DNA of 40,161 bases from Acanthamoeba lenticulata (lineage: Eukaryota; Discosea; Longamoebia; Acanthamoebidae), in NCBI GenBank assembly GCA_002179805.1, contig NAVB01000172.1:1-40161 (forward strand), written 5' to 3'. The notes under the pieces are model-generated. The model was given only the letters and a program-made list of their open reading frames with translations. It ran no database searches and was not told where the DNA came from. The translations under genes were made by a program, and so were the position numbers. How positions within the stretch are numbered: the stretch's first letter is position 1; every line of letters begins with the position of its first letter. Positions 29,901-40,161 of the stretch are shown here, one piece after another.

Positions 29901-32900
29901 ACCCATCCCGTAGTTGGGCACGCACGGGGCCATGAGCGACGGCCTGTCCGCCGCGCGCAGCCACAGCCCAGCGTGAGACATCACGAGGATCCGACAATGA
30001 ACATAGGAAGGGACGGGACGCACCGGTCGCCTTCCCACATGAGGACGTCAAAGTTGCCGGAGAGGAGGCGGCCGGCCTGGTCGAACAGGGCCACGTTGCC
30101 CCACCCGACGGCCCACTCCTCCTTGCCCTGGTAGGCGATCAGCCGGAAGCACGCCCGCGTTTCCTGTCGACCCCCATCAACGTCAGAGCCACGACCACGA
30201 CCACAAGAACGACAACAACAACGAGGACGAGGGCAGCGACCTTGGGAATGTGGGAGAGCGGCAGATGGGTGTGGAAGACCTGCGGGCGATCGGCCCAGGT
30301 GATCTTGCGGGCGCGCTCTGTGCGGTAGATGCCGAGCTGCATGGGTCCGTAGTAGAGACCGCACTCGACCGAGACCGCCATGTTGGGGTTGACGTCGAAC
30401 AACTCGGCCTGGTTCTCCACGCCCAGGATCTTGAGCACCAGCGGCACGTCGTGCAGGGCATCAAGGTCGTAGCACTTTTGCTCGATGACCTCGATCGCCG
30501 GCTCGTCGGGGACCAATGCCATCGCCGCCGGGGCGACCGCTGCCGCCTCGGCCGAGGCGGCCGTCTCTGGTACGGCAGCAGCCTCGGACGCGCCGCCGCC
30601 GCTGCCGCTGCCGCCGCTGGCCTCGACGTCGCCCGTCCGGGGCGAGCTGACCGGGCTCTGCGGGTTGCCGACGACGAACTCGCCCGAGCCTTCGGCCGAG
30701 GCCGGGCTCCACTTGCCGGCGACGCGTCGGGCACGCGCGCCAGGCGAGTCCTCGCTCCCCGCCTTCAAGCCGTGCGGTGTCAGCTGCCGGAAGCGCTTGA
30801 AATACTTGAGACGTCCCTCGATGTGGGTGGTGAGGGCCGACCGGCGGCGGATGACGAACTCGATCTTGTCCCAGTGGGCCAGGCAGTTGGCGACGTAGGC
30901 CAGTTGGCCGATGGTCGTGTCTTGGGCGTCAAACACGTACTCGCGACGGCCCTTGACTTGCAGAATCCAATTCTCCAGGTCGGCGCAGCTGTCGGCGGCG
31001 GCGTCCTGGGGTTCGGACGCTGCACCGGCCGCGGCCGCTGACTGGGTCTTCTTGTAGATCCGCTTGTACTTGCTCATCACCTCGGCGATGGCTGTGGCGA
31101 CGGTTGTGTCGGCGTTGATCGCCAGCGACAGCTTCGTGCGTGGCGAGAAGTTGCGGTGGCTCCTGCAGGAGGCCCAACCACAAATACGTCAAATTCCGAT
31201 CCGATCAACTGTTGCGGAATGCATGGAATGGTTTGGGACGTACGCAGAGAGCATGTTGTTGATGCCGCGGGCGGTCCCGTCGCTCGGCCGTGGCTTGACA
31301 GTCGGTGTTGGTGGCGTCGTCGGCGAGCTGCCCACGAAGCGCGGCGACTGGGCCGGCGACGACGTGGCGGACGCGTCCGGGGACTGGTAGCGGGGCGAGG
31401 GCTGGTCGTGCAGAAGCGACGGCCGGATCTCGCCGTTCTCTGTGCCGCCGGTCAGCTCCTCGCCCACAAGCTCTGAGAAGCTGCGGCGGTTGGAGGCGTT
31501 CTGGTGGCCCTGCTTGAGGTCCGCCAAAGCCGATGGTAGTGGAGGCACCGGTGGCGGTTCTGACGCCTCCTCGGCGGCGGTGGGCGCGACGACGGTGGCG
31601 TCAGCGGGCCCGCCCGCGGCCGATCGCAGCACCGCGCGGCCGGCGCGTGACGGAGGCGGCGGAGTGGCTTGTCGACTAATGAGCATTTCGCTGTTGAGCC
31701 GCCGGTAGGCAAGGCCGCCGCCCACGTCCGCCGTCGAGTTACGCCGTCCAGTGTCGTCCTTGGCCGCCCCGCTGGGCTGGTCACCCCCGGCCTCGGCATG
31801 GGGCGTCGTCGGCGGCGAAGGCTCGTCGTCAAAGAAGTGAAAATAGACGTTGAGCCTCCGCCCGGCGCCGCTGCCGCCGCGGGCCAACGAAGGAGTGGAC
31901 AGCGTCGTGGTCGTCGTCGACGATGACGACGACATCGGGCTCGGGATTATCGACATCGGCCCGCTGCCCGACGGCAGCGCCGATGCCGCCGAGGCGATCA
32001 GTTCATACCCGGGCGACGGCATGCCGTTGCCGCCGGAGCCGCTGCCGTTCTTGAACTGATTTATGTGCTGGAGGTTGGGCAGCGAGTTGCTGCGCAGGAG
32101 GAGGCCCGAACTGGTCAGCTCGGCCGTGCGCGGCGACGGCGCCGCCATGGCGATGGCCGCCGAGGCGGCCTGGCTGGTCACGACGCCCGTGGACGTCGCA
32201 GGCGAGGGGGGCATCATGATGACGGTCTCGCGCACCGAGGACGACGCGTAAGAGAAGCCGCCGCCCACGACTTGGTTCCGCGGCGACGCCGGGGCCGCCA
32301 TGGGGGCCGATGACGATGAAGACGATGCTAAGGCGGTTGACGAAAGGGGTGACGGCATCGGAGACGAGGAGCTGAGCGGAGTCATGCTGGACGATGTCGG
32401 CGTGGAGGAGGAGTCAGACGACGACAAGGCGTTGAGGCCGGCAGGCACCAGGCGAGCCGGGAGGAAATGGTTGAACAAGTAGCCGTCAAACTGTCGCGCC
32501 TCCTTGTGCAGCATCATCGCCATTTCTGTCGACCGCGGTAGCGACCTGAGTTGAGCTGCGCAGAACTTCATGAAGAGAGAAGCAGGGCAAGAGGGAACAC
32601 GAACTGCGAAAGTAGGTCACGTCGGGCTCTTCGGGCGGTAGTCGGGACAGGACATCGAGAATGCAGCTCGCCTGCACCATCGTCAGACGGTCGAGCTGGA
32701 CAGCCACCCAACGATGACGACGACGACAAGGCAAAGAACGAAGGTCAATCAAGACGGTATAGAAAGAATGAAAAGCGATTCACCTCGTCAGGGTTCGCAG
32801 GAGACGTACACGCGGGAGGGTGCCATGCGGAACGCTGACCTGCAGCTGGACGGTCTTGCGGCCCTCCCAGTCGACCGGCTGCTCTGCTGCCGGCACGAAG

Positions 32901-35400
32901 GGGAGCGGCAAGGGGAGCGACACCATGCTCTTCTGCTGCCCGCCCATGAAGTTGTTGAGTGCCGAAAGCTTATTTTTGAACGGCGGAGGGACGAACGACA
33001 ATGCACCTGTGTCTCGCTGCTAGCCTGACGGAGGAGACGCCGACGCGAGATGGCGCTCATCCACTCCTCCATCTCCCGATCGCTGTCTGCCGACAGAAGA
33101 AGCACCCTGCCAAGTGGAATTAATGGAAAAATATGATTTTAAGTTCCTTATGAAGCAAAGAACGAAAGCGATGGAAGGCGATCGTACTTTTGCTGCGACT
33201 TGAGCGAAAAGCAAAACCTCCGCTGTTGCGAGAACTCGACCGTCACGCCCTGCAACGGAAAGTTGCCCTCGTATTTGTCCTTCTGCATGGGGGTTCATCG
33301 TCAGCGCAAACGAAGGCGGTGACTATTGGGGGAAGAGAAGAGGGGAGGGGGGGCGTACGGCCGAAGGGTCCTTGGCGTAGTAGAGGCAGTGGTCCGAGTT
33401 GGAGATGAAGCACCAGTAGCGCTTCCACCGGCCCCGGAGGGAGAAGCCGCGGCCCAGGTTGGTCTCCGTCCCGGGCGAGACGACGACCCACACGGTGAGC
33501 CAGCCCTCGATGCCGGTCTCGGCCTCGGTCTCTTCCTCGGCCATGACCTTGCGGCGCTCGACGAGCTGGAGCTTGGTGGCGTGCATCCACGCCAGCCGGT
33601 CCTCCTCGTTGGGCGCGCACATGTAGTACGTCCGCCGCCGGGTGTGAAGGGCGAAGCAATGGGCGCGGGAGACGCGGCTCTCGCGGGCGATGGCCAGGAT
33701 CTCGTCGAGCGGGATGGCCGCGATGGGCGTCGGGTCCTTCTTCTTGCCGTAGTAGCTGATGGCCTCGCTGGTCAGGACGCAGAAGCGCTTCTTCCAGTTC
33801 TTGCGGTTGCCGCCCTGCTTGACCAGGTAGCCCGACATGAACACCTCCGTCGCGGCCGACGTGGCAGCCCGAGCTGCCGCGGCCGCCGGCAGCGCGTCGG
33901 TGTCCAGGGAGGCTCCGCGCGGGCTGGTGTCGCCGTCGAGCGAGAACTCACGCGTCGGGTGCGACGGGATGTCATCGAGAGTCCTGGAGGTGCTCCCCAA
34001 TCGACTACGCAAACATGAGTGAGCTTTTGTGAAAAAAAACTGTTAAATTAAAAAAATAAATAAAAAACATAAAGCTTCATAAACATAAAAATAATCAAAA
34101 ATCAAAAACGTATGGCCAGGTAAGGCTACCTGGAGATGTCGCCGTTGCGCTCAGGGTTCTTCTTGTTTTCGCTGGGGTCGCGGTTGCGCCGCCGACGCGA
34201 GAAGACGCCACTGCGGCGCGATGACGTTTCGACCTTCTCGACCTTGGAGGCCGCCAGCGCCGCCGCCAGCCCGGCACTCCGTTGATCCTCGGTGCTCATG
34301 GCCAGCGGCTTCTTCCGCTGGAAGAGGCCCCGCGTGACAAGTGGCGCCGGGGCCGTCGGCACAGCACCGGCGAGGCCGTTCTCGGCCTGAGCAAATAAAG
34401 AATGAAAAGAATGAAAGAAAAGGCGTCAGTGGGTGAGAGGAAGGACGGCAGAAAGAACGAAAGCGAAGACGAAGGAAGGCCGCGGCGTACGATCTCGCGG
34501 GTGGTCCACGTCGAGTTCTCGCGCTCGATTTCCTTGTCGAGGCGTTCCATCTCCTTCTCCTCCAACATGCCACCGCTGTCGACCTGCGGTGGCGGCGGGC
34601 ATTCGTCCTTGGGAAGGAGGAACACGGTGATTCGCTGCTTGGTCAGGAACTTTGTTGTTGTCGTTGTCGTCGTCGTTGGGGATTCATCATACAAGAAGAG
34701 GATCGATCAGCGTCCAGCGCTAGACATCAAGCAAAGCAAAGGAGAGGGAGGAAGCACCTTTTCCGCGACAACCTCGTGCGAAGCCACGAGCCGCTTCTCC
34801 TCGTCGTAGAGAATAATGCCCTTTGAGAAGGAGGAGGAGGAGGAGGAGACGAGCAGAAGAAGCCTCGAGGTTGTGAGGGTCATCAATGCGACGGGCCAGA
34901 AAAGGCGGGGAAGGGGGCGCACCTTGGAGAGCGCGAGGTAGAAGTCGTTCCTCGAGAGCGGGAACAATGCTGGGATAGTGCTGAACAGGTTGGACTGCGC
35001 CAGAAGGAGAAACAAAAGGAAGAGGAGATGGAGGAGATTTAACGACAGCCGCGTAGAAGGAAGCAGAAGAGATTATATCGCATAGGGAGGAGGGCAGATG
35101 AAAAGAAGAAAAACAAACCTTGATTTGCTCTACGCTGAGCTTAGGCGGGAACTCGCAGTCGTAGGTGCCCTTGCTGTTGAGGCCAGCCACCCCGAAATCA
35201 TGCTGCAGGGCGGGGCTCACCACGGGCGAGGGTGGCGAGGGCGAGCCGGAGGAGGGGGGAGAGGGAAGCCCCGAGTTCGAGGTCCAAGATGCCGGCAGCT
35301 TGTCGCCATCATCGTCATCTTTTGATTTAGGGAGCAAGAGGATGACTCTAAGTTTGCAGAACTGATAGGAATCTGATCGAGTGCCATGCGCGTAATTCAT
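26963..35400 (-). CDS. phosphoinositide 3-kinase (class I/II type) with tandem PH domains, 2170 residues
   Basis: Twenty-three exons run from 35400 to the stop at 26963: 35400-35119, 34994-34923, 34820-34758, 34649-34491, 34386-34130, 34004-33359, 33282-33188, 33106-33007, 32968-32840, 32695-32605, 32555-31244, 31162-30241, 30163-30024, 29943-29348, 29267-29123, 29049-28838, 28763-28638, 28554-28287, 28215-28161, 28041-27723, 27641-27554, 27480-27231, 27148-26963. Predicted order: ubiquitin-like module (~15-160), PH domains (~334-430 and ~440-555), a low-complexity region (~640-1065), Ras-binding domain (~1070-1180), C2 (~1290-1430), helical domain (~1640-1760) and lipid kinase (~1890-2165). 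The kinase has the ATP Lys in IIYKAGDDLRQD and catalytic GIGDRHNDNIM, but HIDFAHFLGN where DFG is usual. It should make 3-phosphoinositides at membranes, recruited by Ras and by its own PH domains. The first exon start is less certain than the rest. Confidence 0.9.
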
Positions 35401-36178
35401 TTCGGCTGGCAGATATTATTATTGCGCTCAAAGCATCCACAGGGCCCACGACGTGCCCGCCTCGTCTATCAGATGGAGCAGAAGTTAGACGGCACAATCC
35501 ACAGCCAGAGGCCTGCGACCGCCAAAATCTACGCTATCCCTATCCTCGATCGAGTTCTCGTGTCTCGCCCAATAAATAAATAAAACCGCTAAATGAATTG
35601 CTGTCCTCAAAAAAGGCCAGGGCACGTCAGCCGCGCGATTAAAAGGTCCCACCGGTCGGGAATGGCGTGGAAATCCGGAAGTCGACACTTGACGACATAA
35701 AATAGACAAATGGTAAGCGACTGTCGGAAACAAGCAATTGCGGAAGGGGAGAAGAAAAAAAGCGCAGGCTCCGTTCGTTTTTCAGCAGCCGTAACTGCAT
35801 TTTGAGCCAGTGTTTGCTTTTGCGTGTGCCCAAAAACCTCGCCTTGCCCTAAAAAAGCGTGCCGACAGGTGAAGAAAGGAAGGACGTCCCGAAGCCGACA
35901 GCGACACCAACAACTTGTGCCCTAAATAGGGTATTGACCGCCCCTTCTTCTTGCCAGTGCTGCTTTCTGCGCAGCTAACTTGATTTCGTGTCCAAGTGCA
36001 TCGAAGTGAGATCTAATCAATATAATGTGCTGGCATCGTCGGCCATTTTATGTCATCTTTCAATGTGCTTCCTATAGATTCAGCAGATAAGCCCCAAGAA
36101 CTTCGCCAGAGTAAGGGCCACGTTAACGTCAAAAGAGAGGAAGAGAACCGAAACTAGGCGTCAGCACCAATCAACATC
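35401..36178. other. divergent intergenic region between the PI3-kinase and MADS-box genes
   Basis: This is 778 nt without a supported gene. It serves as the promoter region of both divergent genes. It contains a perfect CArG box at 35921-35930 and two one-mismatch CArG-like sequences: CCTAAAAAAG at 35848 and CCATTTTATG at 36043. No TATA box is obvious near either start codon. Confidence 0.5.
35921..35930. promoter_or_regulatory. CArG box (CCTAAATAGG) upstream of the MADS-box gene
   Basis: It is a perfect CC(A/T)6GG, the DNA site of SRF/MCM1-type MADS proteins, inside the 12-mer CCCTAAATAGGG. It lies 249 nt upstream of the ATG of a gene encoding such a protein, which suggests autoregulation. 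Confidence 0.65.
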
Positions 36179-37174
36179 ATGTCCACCGAGGAGAAGGCTC
36201 GAGCGAGCGGCCCTCAGTTCAGCAATGTGACTGCCGAACAAATCGAAGAGGACAACAGCGATGACGAAGATGACGAGGTAGACGGAGGCAAGCCCAAGAG
36301 CAAGATCGGCAAGAAGAAGCCGGGAGGTTCCGGCCGACGAAGGATCGACATCAAGTTTATCGAAAACAAGAGCAGAAGACAAGTCACCTTCAGCCGACGC
36401 AAGCGTGGTCTCATGAAGAAGGTACCCTCTCGCCAGATCTTATCATCAACTTCATAGAACGAATGAAGCTCTTTTGTTCTATCGATACAATCAAACGCCA
36501 AATCGTGTTTGTGTTTTATTGAATTACTCGCATTTTTGTTGGTTTTATCTCATTCGTCCATTTTCTCGTGCTTTCCCGTTTGGCCGTAAAATTCATTTTT
36601 CTCCCCGACACACCGCCTGCAGGCGTACGAGCTGACCACGTTGACGGGCACGCAAGCACTCGTCCTGATCGCCAGCGAGACAGGCCACGTTTACACGTTT
36701 GCCACGCCCAAGCTGCAGCCGGTGGTTACGCTGCGCGAGGGCAAGGAACTCATCCAGTCGTGCCTCAACGCGCCTGACAACAACTACCCGCCCTCGGACT
36801 TCATCGCCAATACTTCGGGCGGATCAGGCGAGCGACAAGGCGCCGGCGGTAGTGGAGGTAGCGGTAGCGGTAGTGGAGGCAATGGCGGCGGCAAGGCCGC
36901 GGGAGAGTCGCCACCCAGTTCGCCTATGCCGCAGCCGCCGTCGACCCAGCCTACGCCATCGGGCCACAGCCACGCGCAGTCACCAGCGCACCACGCCGAC
37001 CCCTATGCTGCCCTCTACGCCGCGCATGGCATGCACTCAGGCGCGCACTACAGCCACCAGGGCCTGCCGCCGCACTATCCGCCGAACTACCCCCCGCACG
37101 ACGTGTACGGCGGGGGCATGCCGCCGATGTCCCTCAACCACCCGATGAACCCCCACAACATGGGCAAGCAGTGA
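36179..37174 (+). CDS. SRF/MCM1-type MADS-box transcription factor
   Basis: Two exons, 36179-36421 and 36623-37174, give 264 residues. Residues 1-50 are acidic, then Lys-rich. The MADS box covers about 52-108. It starts GRRRIDIKFIENKSRRQVTFSRRK and contains GLMKKAYELTTLTG, VLIASETGHVYTFATPKLQP and a SAM-type extension (LIQSCL). Type I SRF/MCM1 character is shown by IDIKFI and the TGHVYTFAT strand. These dimers bind CArG boxes and recruit partner factors. The remainder is a Gly/Ser, then His/Pro/Tyr-rich low-complexity activation-type tail. The single intron splits the MADS box after MKK. A CArG box in its own promoter suggests feedback control. It is divergent from the PI3-kinase gene. Confidence 0.93.
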
Positions 37175-37839
37175 CCATCACCTGCATCTTCGTGCAGGTG
37201 AGGACTGCGTAGCCGCTGCCGGGTTGCATTATGCTTCCGAGTTGCATTTTGGGCCTTGTGTTTTTTTCTTTCCGCGTGTACAAACTTCCAAACATCAACC
37301 CCATGGCATCACCCAGACCCATCTCTACAGCGTCTGCTTGGAGCGAAGCTTTTCCTGTTCTTCGATCGGGTTGGTTGTCGGCCGCAAAGTTGACGTTCTG
37401 TGGCGCCACACCACGTGGGCCAGCTGTAGCACGAGGATACCGTGGATCCAGAGAACTGCTGACTGGTCTGGGGTCCAAGATTGGCCAGGAACGCGTAGCT
37501 GGTTGACAGGTCAGTGGACTGCGGGGAAAGGAAACCTTGGCACTTGCACCACCTAATCTACGTTTCTTGCCAGCGTGTCAAGTCTGGAGGTGCAGCGCTA
37601 AAGAAAGGTGTCCAATTGGGTGTCGATCTGAAGATGTTAAGCGAATGCCAGGAGTGGTACCATCATGCTCCCTGACAGGTGATGGTCGCCGCGGTACGTA
37701 AAGTGTGTCAACTTGTCAATTGCTGCCTGCTGGGTTAAATAGAACTGTTCGCCAAGCATCTTCACCCTTCACTTTGCATTTATCCCCCACCACAGGGAAC
37801 TCGTCTTCTAGCCACCAGAAACCGTCCACACCACGCCTC
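37175..37839. other. intergenic region after the MADS-box gene
   Basis: This 665-nt stretch holds the MADS 3' UTR with a 9-bp hairpin at 37178-37201. It also holds the promoter side of the PstS-like gene, with a weak TATA-like TTAAATA at 37735-37741, 99 nt before the ATG. Several open frames cross it without recognisable content. Confidence 0.45.
37178..37201. repeat. 9-bp perfect inverted repeat with 6-nt loop
   Basis: TCACCTGCA, loop TCTTCG, TGCAGGTGA. It starts four nucleotides after the MADS-box stop codon, so it would form a stem-loop at the beginning of the 3' UTR. The arms also contain CACCTG/CAGGTG E-box cores. Confidence 0.7.
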
Positions 37840-40161
37840 ATGTTCGTCTCCAACATGAACCGACAGCAAACTGTGGCTTGCGTTTTGCTTCTTCTGCTCT
37901 TGTCCCACTGTGGGCTGGCCAGTGCTCAACAAGGTCCGAACCAGATCACGCCTTTTCATGGGGAGAAGCCTGAACTAACCTTGCCTCCACAGTGGTTGGA
38001 GCCACAACGGTTGTGGCTGGAGGAGGCGGCTACTTTCCCGAAGGGCTCTTTGTCTACCTGACCGGCACCTACAGGGTTTGTTTTTCCTGGCGTCTCCTCC
38101 AGCCATCTCTCGTTACTCACCAAAGACCGACCCCGCAGTTTGTTTCTGGAGAGTTCACCATCAGCTATCAGAACATGGGCAGTCAGGAATCTCTCAACGC
38201 CTTCACCACTCTTGGGACGCTGGTGCGTTACCGACCATCTTTCCGACTTGGAACTGACCGACATGAGCAGAACTTTTCTTCATGTTTTAGACTACCTTTT
38301 ATCTTTTCTTTTCAAAACTAAACAAGTTTCATTACTCCTACAGGACTATGCAGTTGTTGACGCCTCGTCTTCTCAAGCGAGCCTAGCGGCCCAGAACCTG
38401 GCGCTCTTACCCTTCACCGCTCAGCCCATTGTGGCCGCCTATAATCTCCCCTCCATCACCACTTTGGTACAGCCCAGAACCCGCGCAGTTAATCTTCCTG
38501 GCCGACGATTTGCCTAACTTTCTTCAATTCAGGTCCTCAATGGAAGCACACTGGCGGCTATCTGGAGCGGCCAGGTGACGTGGTGGAACGACACGGCCAT
38601 TCAAACGCTCAACCCCAGCCTCACTCTGCCCGCACACCCCATCCTGCTTGCCTATGCCAGCGACACCTCGTTGGGCATCACGCAGACCTTCACCCGGGCG
38701 CTGTCCCACTTCAGTTCCGACTTTGCCACTGCGTGGAACGTCAGCGGCGGCACCTGGTCGGGCCTCGCGGGCATCGCCGGACGGGCCAACAACACCGGCA
38801 AGCCGGGCACGGCCCAGACCAACTACGTCCAGAACGTGCCCTACAGCATGACCTACACCACGAAGATCACGGCCGCCGCGAGCAGCTTGTCCTACGCGCG
38901 CATGATCAACAAGGCCGGTGCGACGGTCGATGCCACGGTGGCCGCTGTGCAGTCGGCCATGAGCGAGGTCAGTAGCGAGCTGACCTCGGACTACCTCGGA
39001 CTCGACGTGCTCGACGGCAGCCTGGCGGCGTCGTGGCCCATGTGCCTGATCACCTACGTAATGACGCAGGCGCGCTTCAACACCTCCGACTGCACGTACA
39101 TCGAGGGCCTGCTCGAGTTCTTTGCCTGGTCTCAGCTCAACCAGTACGCCATCGACAACACGGCGCGCCTCGGCTACGCGCCCCTCTCGTTCGGCTACAA
39201 GACCAAGCTCATGGACCAGATCGGCAAGATCGAGTGCAACGGCGAGCGCGCGTTCAAGCTGTCGTGGCTCATCGGCGAGGGCCTCAATTTCAACCTCTAC
39301 ACCAAGTGGATGGACAACTACGATAATAATCAGATCCGCCTGCGCTACTTCCAGGGCGCCACTTCTCTTGCCATCGCTGACATGGCCGCTTGTACTGCAT
39401 CACTGCCCTTTATTATTCTTTATTTCTTTATTTATAATTAATCATTTTTTTTTAAAAAAAAACTTTTTCTTCACCGTTTCGTGTTGTTCTGTTTTTAATC
39501 ATTATGCGCTCGGTGACAGACAACATCGACTTTGGCGGCATCAGCGTGCCGTTGACCAGCGCCCAGCAAGCAGCGCAACCCGACGTCGTGGCGTTGCCAA
39601 TCATCGCCTACTCGGCTGGCCCGGCCTACAACGTCCCCGAGCTGGTGGGCAAGCCGAAGCTCGTGTTCGACTTGGCCACGGTGGCCGACGTGATGCTGGG
39701 CACGGTCGACAACTGGAATCACTCGGCCATCCGCGCGCTCAACCCAGAGGTGGCCGCCTTTCTGCCGGACGCGCCGATCTTTGTGGTCACGCCGCTCGGC
39801 GCGCCCACGGTCATGCTCCTCCTCACTCAAGCCCTGAGCCAGGCCAGCCCGGCCTTCAGCCAGCAGGTCGGCGTGGGCGCCAACGTGCGCATGCCGGTGG
39901 ACGTCCTCGGACGCAACGTCAACACGTCCGACCCGTCTTCGTCCATCCTCAACGTGACCTACTCGCTGGGCATCTGGCTGCACGAGCAGATGCGCCTGCT
40001 CCGAACGACGGGCTTTGCCGACCTCATCAACCCGGCTGGCAATCGCGTATCGTCCAACTACACGACCCTCGTCTCCGCCATCGACGATTTCAGTGACCAA
40101 CCCAACATCACCAACTTTGTTCTCGGTACATTTCATTTTCTTTTCTTTTTTTTTTTACATC
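37840..40161 (+). CDS. secreted or receptor protein with tandem PstS-like substrate-binding domains (3' end outside window)
   Basis: The first 616 residues are present. Exons: 37840-37933, 37993-38075, 38139-38222, 38344-38466, 38533-39391, 39520-40125, with a donor GTACAT at 40126. A signal peptide spans about residues 6-30 (MNRQQT, then a Leu-rich core ending ASAQ); the start is 37840 or the in-frame ATG 37855. Residues ~32-390 follow the periplasmic phosphate-binding PstS fold in order: VVGATTVVAGGGGYFP, an SGxx-type loop replaced by MGSQES, DYAVVDAS, LPFTAQPIVAAYN, IWSGQVTWWNDTAIQTLNPS and YASDTSLGITQTF. A second, more diverged copy starts at about residue 395 and reaches MLGTVDNWNHSAIRALNPE. 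Many N-glycosylation sequons fit an extracellular protein. What follows is unseen; a receptor kinase or cyclase is one possibility, a plain secreted protein another. Confidence 0.8.

Noticed and set aside
1..40161. Operon-like or biosynthetic cluster linking the neighbouring genes
   Set aside because: The genes lie on both strands with unrelated roles. Shared themes (genome maintenance, lipid signalling) are no stronger than chance would allow in a dense genome.

Overview
This window looks like nuclear DNA of a GC-rich, intron-dense amoebozoan, most likely an Acanthamoeba. That assignment is inference. The exons are strongly GC-rich. The introns are short (mostly 45-125 nt), with donors that usually read GTGCG, GTACG or GTTCG. 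The genes are eukaryotic and spaced by as little as 73 nt. I reconstructed 13 protein genes with 100 internal introns by joining reading frames at splice sites and checking the phase of every junction. No tRNA, rRNA, CRISPR array, transposon or insertion sequence was recognised.

Layout, left to right. 1-3548 (+): the C-terminal 780 residues of an MMS19 homologue, entering from outside the window. 3729-4273 (+): a DUF2177-type small membrane protein. 4511-5141 (+): an unrecognised small membrane protein. 5215-6714 (+): a 3,2-trans-enoyl-CoA isomerase. 7053-12784 (+): a 1526-residue RasGEF whose N-terminus is a degenerate Ras-like domain. 12988-17121 (-): the clamp-loader subunit CTF18, with two palindromic E2F-type sites just upstream. 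17899-19034 (+): a PH-domain protein. 19143-23711 (-): a 1136-residue PTIP-like protein with six BRCT-type repeats and a GATA-type zinc finger. 23885-25208 (-): a TruB/Pus4-type tRNA pseudouridine synthase. 25432-26285 (-): a small secreted protein. 26963-35400 (-): a 2170-residue phosphoinositide 3-kinase with tandem PH domains. 36179-37174 (+): an SRF/MCM1-type MADS-box factor with a perfect CArG box upstream. 37840 to the right edge (+): a secreted or receptor protein with two tandem PstS-like substrate-binding domains, leaving the window unfinished.

Two themes recur. Genome maintenance is represented by MMS19 (iron-sulfur delivery to DNA enzymes), CTF18 (cohesion and checkpoint clamp loading) and the PTIP-like BRCT protein. 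Signalling is represented by the pseudo-Ras/RasGEF, the PH protein, the PI3-kinase and the MADS factor. I see no sign that these neighbours form an operon-like system. The most novel items are single-protein architectures (BRCT plus GATA finger, pseudo-GTPase plus RasGEF, tandem PstS-like ectodomain) and a recurrent GC-AG intron class whose donors all read GCACG.
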